From: Anaerotruncus sp. | Lineage (GTDB): Bacteria; Bacillota; Clostridia; Oscillospirales; Acutalibacteraceae | Length of the DNA stretch: 64,000 bases | Reading direction: 5' to 3' | NCBI GenBank assembly: GCA_022009795.1 | Contig: CP091724.1 | Span: 248,001-312,000, forward strand | Part shown: positions 59,083 through 64,000 of the stretch, piece by piece | Position numbering within the stretch: the stretch's first letter is position 1 | Layout of the letters: each line of letters opens with the position of its first letter | Made by a program: the position numbers and the translations under genes | The notes under the pieces: model-generated | What the model saw: the letters and a program-made list of their open reading frames with translations, nothing else | Told to the model about the DNA's origin: nothing | The model's database searches: none

Positions 59083-60330
59083 ATGAATATTTCTGAAAGC
59101 TTAAAAATTGCCATCAAGTGCATAAAAGCTAATTGGATGCGCTCTTTGTTAACGATGCTCGGCATTATAATCGGCGTCGGCTCGGTTATTATGATTGTCA
59201 GCGCCGGCACAGGTGCAAGGGATTATATAGTTTCTCTTATTGAGGATATGGGCTCAAATGCCGTGCTCGTTTCGGTTGATACAACTCAGGCAACCGATAA
59301 TGATTATATAACACTTGATGATGTTGCAAATATCAAGAAAAAGGTAAGCGGCGTTGATCGCTGCTCGCCTATGATGATGGGCTTTGCAAAGTCCACCATT
59401 GATGTTAATGAAAAAGAAGCAACCGTTATGATGATCGGTGTAAACTCCGATGCTCAATTTGTGTTGCAGGACGGCACTAAGTACGGACGTTTCTTTACCG
59501 ACGAGGAATACAGTGCCGCTTCGCCGATTGCAATTATCGGCACGGAAAGTGCAAAAATGGCTTTCGGCTACGAAGATGTAACAGGGCAATATTTAACCCT
59601 TTCTTCTTCCGGCAGCGCAATGAAGGTTAAGGTTGTAGGCGTAGCGGATATCGATTCGCTTGTAAACAGCGTCGGCGGCAACAGCTCGCTCGGTGAAATG
59701 TTTCAAACGGGCGATAATTTAACGATCGCGCTTTTTATGCCGTGCACCACGCTTACTCAGCTTACCGGCAGTGATCCTGTTGTTTCCTCGGTTTTTGTTA
59801 TCGGCGAAAGCACGGCAAATAACGAGGCAATCGGCAATGCTACCGTAAACTATCTTAAAGCGGCTCACGGCAATTATGCAAATTCGATTTATACGGCTCA
59901 GGATATGGCAACCTATGTTGAGCTTGTAGATACTATCATTTCAATTCTTACCGCATTTATTGCCGCTGTAGGTGCTATTTCGCTTATTGTCGGCGGTATA
60001 GGCGTTATGAATATAATGCTTGTTTCGGTAACGGAGCGAACGCGAGAAATAGGTATCAGAAAATCACTTGGCGCCAAAACAAAAACCATAACTCTTCAAT
60101 TCCTTACGGAATCGGTTATACTCTGCCTTATAGGCGGCGTTATAGGCACGGTTTTGGGTATTGCGGGCGCGTTTGCTGCTTGTGCCATAATTAAAATTAC
60201 GCCGGATGTCAATATCGGCGTAATCGCAATTGCACTTTTGTTCTCCTGCGGCGTAGGCTTGTTCTTTGGTATTTATCCCGCAAGAAAAGCTGCAAAGATG
60301 AGCCCGATTGAGGCTTTGCGCAGAGAATAA
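59083..60330 (+). CDS. FtsX-like ABC permease (MacB/YknZ type)
   Basis: An intact 415-residue permease. N-terminal helix with SLLTMLGIIIGVGSVIMIVSAG, a 220-residue extracellular MacB_PCD domain, then three helices with ISLIVGGIGVMNIMLVSVTERTREIGIRKSLGAK, the classic FtsX signature, and IYPARKAAKMSPIEALRRE at the end. It needs a separate ATPase, which is not in this operon; that at 48137 is the nearest of the correct subfamily. Likely exports peptides, antibiotics or other amphiphiles. Confidence 0.94.
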   Translation: MNISESLKIAIKCIKANWMRSLLTMLGIIIGVGSVIMIVSAGTGARDYIVSLIEDMGSNAVLVSVDTTQATDNDYITLDDVANIKKKVSGVDRCSPMMMGFAKSTIDVNEKEATVMMIGVNSDAQFVLQDGTKYGRFFTDEEYSAASPIAIIGTESAKMAFGYEDVTGQYLTLSSSGSAMKVKVVGVADIDSLVNSVGGNSSLGEMFQTGDNLTIALFMPCTTLTQLTGSDPVVSSVFVIGESTANNEAIGNATVNYLKAAHGNYANSIYTAQDMATYVELVDTIISILTAFIAAVGAISLIVGGIGVMNIMLVSVTERTREIGIRKSLGAKTKTITLQFLTESVILCLIGGVIGTVLGIAGAFAACAIIKITPDVNIGVIAIALLFSCGVGLFFGIYPARKAAKMSPIEALRRE

Positions 60331-60347
60331 ATACAAATTCAATCAAA

Positions 60348-60390
60348 ACACCTGCTTATGGAGTGCGCTTCAAATGCAGGTGCTTTTTTT
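60348..60390 (+). terminator. terminator after the permease gene
   Basis: CACCTGC and GCAGGTG form a stem followed by CTTTTTTT. Confidence 0.8.
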
Positions 60391-60478
60391 GTCAAAAATA
60401 ATTCTTGTTTACAAATTCGTTTTTGATGTGCTAAAAATATTATCATCATTTTACGAAAAAGCCCGCAGGAGGCATTTT

Positions 60479-61583
60479 ATGTCAGTGTTAAACGAAGTTA
60501 TAAATCAATTCGCATTTAAAGGCGAACTTGAAAATTGCGAAGTTTTCGGCTCCGGCCATATAAATACAACTTATCTTGCCACATATAATGACGGCGATGA
60601 TAAGTGCAAATATATTATCCAAAAAGGTAAATACCGGTATTTTTAAGGATATTGATAAGCTTTATGGATAATGTTTTTTTGCCGTAACTTCTTATCTTCG
60701 CGGCGAAATTAAGAAAAAAACGGCGGCGATGAAAAACAGGGAAACACTGCATTTCATCAAAACCAAAAACGGCGATAAATATTACCGCACCGAAAACGGC
60801 GATTGCTATCGTGCATATGTGTTTGTAAGCGATTCAATAAGCTATAACAGCGTAGACAGCCCTGAGCTTTTTAAGCAGAGCGGCATTGCTTTCGGCAAAT
60901 TCCAAAGGCTGCTTTCGGATTTCCCCGCCGATTCGCTTTATGAAACCATTCCGAATTTCCACAACACGGCATACAGATTTGAAAACGAGTTTATGCCCGC
61001 TGTTGAAAAAAATCTTTCGGGTCGCAAGGATACCTGCCTTGATGAAATCGAATTTGTTGCTTCAAGAAAAGATATCTGCTCTCGCCTTACCGATATGATT
61101 GAAGCGGGTGAGCTTCCGCTCAGAGTAACCCATAACGACACAAAGCTTAATAATGTTATGTTTGACGCAAACAGCACAAAGGCAATTTGCGTTATTGATT
61201 TGGACACGGTTATGCCCGGCCTTGCGCTTTATGATTTCGGCGATTCAATTCGCTTCGGCGCAAACACCGCGGAGGAGGATGAGGCTGATTTAAGCAAGGT
61301 TTCGCTCAGCCTTGATTACTTTAAAGCTTATGCCGAAGGATTTCTTTCGGAGGCGGGCAGCAGCTTCAATAAGGCGGAAAAAGATAACCTTGCCTTTGCC
61401 TCTTTGCTGATGACCTTTGAGTGCGGCATGCGCTTTTTAGCGGATTATCTTAACGGAGACACATATTTCAAAACCGATTATCCCACGCATAATCTTGTGC
61501 GTGCAAAAAATCAGTTTGCCCTGGTTGCCGATATGGAACGCAAAATGGAGCAGATGAATGAAATTATCGCTTCCGTAAAATAA
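60479..61583 (+). CDS. N-acetylhexosamine 1-kinase-like phosphotransferase, frameshifted
   Basis: About 366 residues of the APH/choline kinase fold, close to NahK (LnpB) of the galacto-N-biose/lacto-N-biose pathway, which phosphorylates GlcNAc and GalNAc at C1. VFGSGHINTTYLATY is the nucleotide loop, LPLRVTHNDTKLNNVMFD the catalytic loop and CVIDLDTVMPGLALYDFGDSIRFGA the metal-binding segment. GGAGG precedes ATG 60479. Shifts near 60630, 60655-60680 and 60720. No lacto-N-biose phosphorylase gene is adjacent, so the substrate is inferred from similarity alone. Confidence 0.87.
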
Positions 61584-61589
61584 TGCAAA

Positions 61590-61628
61590 AACACAGCCCC
61601 GTTGATTTTAAATCAACGGGGCTGTGTT
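61590..61628. terminator. long bidirectional hairpin after the kinase gene
   Basis: ACACAGCCCCGTTGATTT pairs with its exact complement ending at about 61627, leaving almost no loop. It separates the kinase from the converging XRE gene. Confidence 0.85.
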
Positions 61629-61725
61629 CTGCCATAAACAATTGTTTGAAACCGCAATATCCGCTTTTGCGCGCATGAGCAGGGGATATTGCCTTGCGTT
61701 TGAGATAAATTCGCTGAATATGTAT

Positions 61726-61947
61726 TTATTCTTTTGGAGGGTATTTTTCCTTTTTTGCTGTTCTGTCCATCAAATAATCAAGACTGGTGTTATAAAAATC
61801 GGCAAGAATTATCAAATTCTCCGTTGTGGGAATAAGATCGCCGCTTTCGTATTTTTGAAAGCATGCTTTGGCTTATGCCGGTTTCCATCTGCACTTTAAG
61901 CTGAGTGTAGTCGTTGGTTACTCTTAGCAGTTTTATGTTTTTTTCAT
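61726..61947 (-). CDS. small XRE-family regulator, frameshifted
   Basis: About 73 residues, almost only a helix-turn-helix: IKLLRVTNDYTQLKVQMETGISQSMLSKYESGD, then LIPTTENLIILADFYNTSLDYLMDRT. ATG 61947 follows GGAGG on the minus strand. Shifts at the A-run 61938 and near 61858 hide it from simple ORF calling. Similar short regulators control neighbouring genes or act as antitoxins; no toxin gene is visible. Confidence 0.8.
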
Positions 61948-62026
61948 TGATTATCCTCCGCTAAAATATGAAAAATCTTTTTGAATTCATCGTTGTAAAA
62001 CACTTGTTTTGTATGAATACTTATTT

Positions 62027-62057
62027 AAAAACGCACACCGCACGGGTGTGCGTTTTT
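62027..62057 (-). terminator. terminator after the 96-residue protein gene
   Basis: AAAACGCACACC and GGTGTGCGTTTT form a perfect 12-base stem with a five-base loop, followed on the minus strand by more T. Confidence 0.85.
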
Positions 62058-62059
62058 GC

Positions 62060-62350
62060 TTATTTCTTCAATTCTCTCTGAAGCCAAACAGCGCCTAAAT
62101 CAAGCGCGTTGAAAATGCCCTCTTTTTCGCTTTTCTTAACGATTTTTTCCTTTGGGCCCACTTCCGGGTCGGTGTTTATAATTTGAATTAAAACCTTGTC
62201 CGAAAGCTTAATATCCTTAAAGTCTTTATCGGATTGAACCTGAAGGCAGGCAACAAACGGGTCTGCCATATCGCCGTAGTATATGGTTTTGCCGCATCTT
62301 ACCAAAGGCTTTCCTTTGTAGGTAAGAAATGTATCTTTAAATTCTGCCAA
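62060..62350 (-). CDS. conserved small protein next to ireB, function unknown
   Basis: An intact 96-residue basic protein, MAEFKDTFLTYKGKPLVRCGKTIYYGDM at the start and IVKKSEKEGIFNALDLGAVWLQREL at the end. I recall similar small proteins beside ireB in other Clostridia but know no function. No signal peptide or membrane helix; mixed alpha/beta character. AGGAGGG precedes its ATG. It follows ireB by 38 bases and is probably co-transcribed. Confidence 0.8.
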   Translation of the reverse strand: MAEFKDTFLTYKGKPLVRCGKTIYYGDMADPFVACLQVQSDKDFKDIKLSDKVLIQIINTDPEVGPKEKIVKKSEKEGIFNALDLGAVWLQRELKK

Positions 62351-62388
62351 AGAAAACCCTCCTTTTTAATTTATTTTGTTGTGTATCT

Positions 62389-62634
62389 TTAGGTGTTAAG
62401 ATAAGACTTTACCATTTCTGCAAGCAATTCATCTCGGTCTATTTTACGAATAAGGCTTCTTGCATTATTATGCGTGGTTATATAAGTGGGATCTTCCGAA
62501 AGAATATAGCCAACGATTTGATTGATTGGGTTGTAGCCTTTTTCTTTAAGTGCATCAAACACCTGGGTAAGCGTGTCCCTCATATAGTCCTCATGATCGT
62601 CGCCGAGTTTAAAGGTCATTGTTTTATCTGTCAC
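62389..62634 (-). CDS. ireB: IreB family regulatory phosphoprotein (DUF965)
   Basis: An intact 81-residue protein. KTMTFKLGDDHEDYMRDTLTQVFDALKEKGYNPINQIVGYILSEDPTYIT and NNARSLIRKIDRDELL match the family over its full length. In Enterococcus IreB is phosphorylated by the Ser/Thr kinase IreK and affects cephalosporin resistance. It starts at GTG 62634 with AGGAGGTGAC six bases upstream. In many Firmicutes ruvX and a DUF1292 gene follow; here the 96-residue gene takes that place. Confidence 0.95.
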   Translation of the reverse strand: MTDKTMTFKLGDDHEDYMRDTLTQVFDALKEKGYNPINQIVGYILSEDPTYITTHNNARSLIRKIDRDELLAEMVKSYLNT

Positions 62635-62759
62635 AGTAAAGTCACCTCCTGCTTAACAATATACAACATCATTATATACAATTTTTTTGCCTTGATTACA
62701 ACTAAAATTTTTTTATTTTTGTGTAAAAAAATCAGGTAAAAAAATGCTCATTTTCTGCA

Positions 62760-64000
62760 TCAAGAGCGTAAACTGATGCCCAATTTATCCAAAGCTTTAA
62801 TAACACGCTTCATCGCTGCATCGGCTTCGTCGTCAGTAAGTGTTTTGTCTGCACTTCACATTCTGATGTTGAAAGCAACGCTTTTTTTGCCCTTTTCAAT
62901 CTGTGAGCCTTCGTAAACATCAAAAAGCTTAACCTTTTCAAGTGTTTTGCCGACTGCCTCTCCGATTGCCTTTTCAAGCGAAAGAACGGGAATTTCTCTG
63001 TTGCAAACGAATGCAAGGTCGCGAGTTACGGCCGGGAATTTCGGCAGCGGCTTGTGAGTTTTGCCCGGAAGCCTGTTTTCGTATGCCGTGTTCACATCAA
63101 TTTCAGCCACATAAACACGCGCGCCGATATTGTAGTTTTCGGCAACGGTCGGGTGAATTTCGCCAAGCTCCGCAAGCACTTTGCCGTCAACAACAAATCT
63201 TGCCGTTCTGCCCGGGTGGAAAGACGGGTCATCCTTAACCGGCTCAATATCGTATTCCTTGGTGTTGAGCATGGAAAGAACTTTTTCAACTATGCCTTTA
63301 AGTGCATAGTAATCCGCGTTGCCGCCGTAAATTCCGATGGCTGCTTTTTGGCTTTCTATCGGAAGCTTGCCCTTTTCGGTAGGTTGATAAACGGTGCCGA
63401 TTTCATAAAGGCAGGCTTTTTCGTTTTTGTGGTTGTAGTTGTGAGAAAGCACATCAAGCATTGATGGAAGAATGGTTGTTCTCATAATGCTTGTGTCTTC
63501 GCCGAGCGGATTTCTGATAACAACCGATTCCCTTTGAGGATCATTTTTGTCAAGATTGATTTTGTCGTATGCCTTTGGGCTGATAAAGCTGAATGTTGAT
63601 GTTTCGGTGCAGCCGCAGGCAATCAAGGCTTCGTTCATTGAACGAATGTATTTTTGCCAATCGGTAAGCTTGCCGACGGCAACACCGCTGAGCATTCTGT
63701 TTGGAATGTTGTGGTAGCCGTAAAAGCGCGCAACCTCTTCGGAAATATCGGCAATGTGCTCAATATCGTTTCTGAATGCGGGGGCAACCACGTTGCCTTC
63801 ATCATCAAATGTGAACTCAATCTTTTCAAGAATTTTCTTTTTGCTCTGCTTCGCTGAGGTTTATGCCGATGAAATTATTTATCCAATTATAATCAAATTT
63901 AACCTTTGCGGGTTTCTTTGGCTTAACAAAGCAATCAACAACGCCGTTTACTACATCGCCGGCATCAAGCTGCTGCACAAGCTCAAGCGCTCTCATAAGC
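62760..64000 (-). CDS. pheT: phenylalanine-tRNA ligase beta subunit, 3' part, with in-frame TGA
   Basis: The C-terminal 410 or so residues of PheT; the start lies beyond the window. The B5 domain (FDYNWINNFIGINLSEAEQ ... VVAPAFRNDIEHIADISEEVARFYGY), the catalytic-like core (TSTFSFISPKAYDKI, NPLGEDTSIMRTTILPSML) and the ferredoxin-fold anticodon-binding domain (KFPAVTRDLAFVCNREIPV) are present. At 62856-62858 a TGA interrupts where the family has an arginine; the same frame continues SADKTLTDDEADAAMKRV to TGA 62760. One shift lies near 63830-63850. Confidence 0.93.

Noticed and set aside
1..64000. UGA recoded as an amino acid
   Set aside because: UGA serves as the natural stop of several genes (for example at 24607, 27264, 53244-region overlaps and uxaA), and only two in-frame UGA were seen, one in a decayed gene.
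1..64000. CRISPR array or phage structural genes
   Set aside because: No short regularly spaced repeats and no capsid, terminase or portal motifs were found; the recombinase is an isolated fragment.

Overview
The window reads as a chromosomal segment of a spore-forming, anaerobic, probably gut-dwelling member of the Clostridia (an Oscillospirales/Ruminococcaceae-like Firmicute). The basis is SigA-type promoters (TTGACA/TATAAT), strong AGGAGG ribosome sites, spoVAC and spoVAE, the clostridial order rimP-nusA-ylxR-ylxQ-infB-rbfA-nrnA-truB-ribF, an ireB gene, and many glycan-degrading enzymes. This is inference; no 16S rRNA is present. The outstanding property of the sequence is that most long genes, including single-copy essential ones (rimP, nusA, infB, truB, purM, purD), are split by single-base shifts at A/T homopolymers. 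Nearly all are repaired by removing one base, so they look like unpolished long-read errors. I therefore give coordinates of the restored genes rather than of the ORF pieces.

Layout. 1-4.6 kb: a PflX-like radical SAM fragment, an alpha/beta hydrolase, an IolB-type isomerase, an iron alcohol dehydrogenase and a DMT exporter. 4.7-12 kb: a phosphoesterase, the DD-carboxypeptidase dacF, an MFS transporter and a very large secreted glucosaminidase with four tandem ~546-bp repeats. 12-17.6 kb: an XRE regulator, a TrpXYZ-like ABC transporter, an acetyltransferase and gdhA. 17.6-28.4 kb: a GH13 glucosidase with an unusual N-terminal extension, then the translation/ribosome-assembly operon running into truB, ribF, a HAD phosphatase and a CinA domain.

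28.4-33.5 kb is an accessory island: tRNA-Thr(CGU), a GNAT acetyltransferase, the catalytic C-terminus of a tyrosine recombinase fused to the start of an amidohydrolase, the hexuronate genes uxaA and uxaB, the tail of a zinc dehydrogenase, and a decayed thermonuclease. The fragments at both ends suggest that a uronate operon was cut by insertion and excision of an integrative element. 33.5-37 kb: an orphan sugar-binding lipoprotein, a LysR regulator and a YxjG-like methionine synthase. 37-47.5 kb: carbohydrate genes (truncated GPH symporter, alpha-L-fucosidase, AraC regulator, DUF6067 glycosidase, secreted phosphoesterase, GH16 enzyme), then tcdA, grpB and fucU.

47.5-64 kb: spoVAC, a MacB/YknY-type ATPase, spoVAE, an SCP2 protein, a GH3 glucosidase, the purine operon purE-purM-purN-IMP cyclohydrolase-purD, the adaptor and FtsX-like permease that probably partner the distant ATPase, a NahK-like hexosamine kinase, a small XRE regulator, ireB with a small neighbour, and the 3' part of pheT. 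Fucosidase, fucose mutarotase and hexosamine kinase together point to use of host-type glycans.

The most interesting non-coding signals are hairpins that include the next gene's Shine-Dalgarno sequence (gdhA, spoVAE), a promoter whose start lies inside a terminator arm (57.25-57.32 kb), and a pseudoknot-like leader before purM. No CRISPR array or rRNA was found. No gene-free gap exceeds 300 bases.
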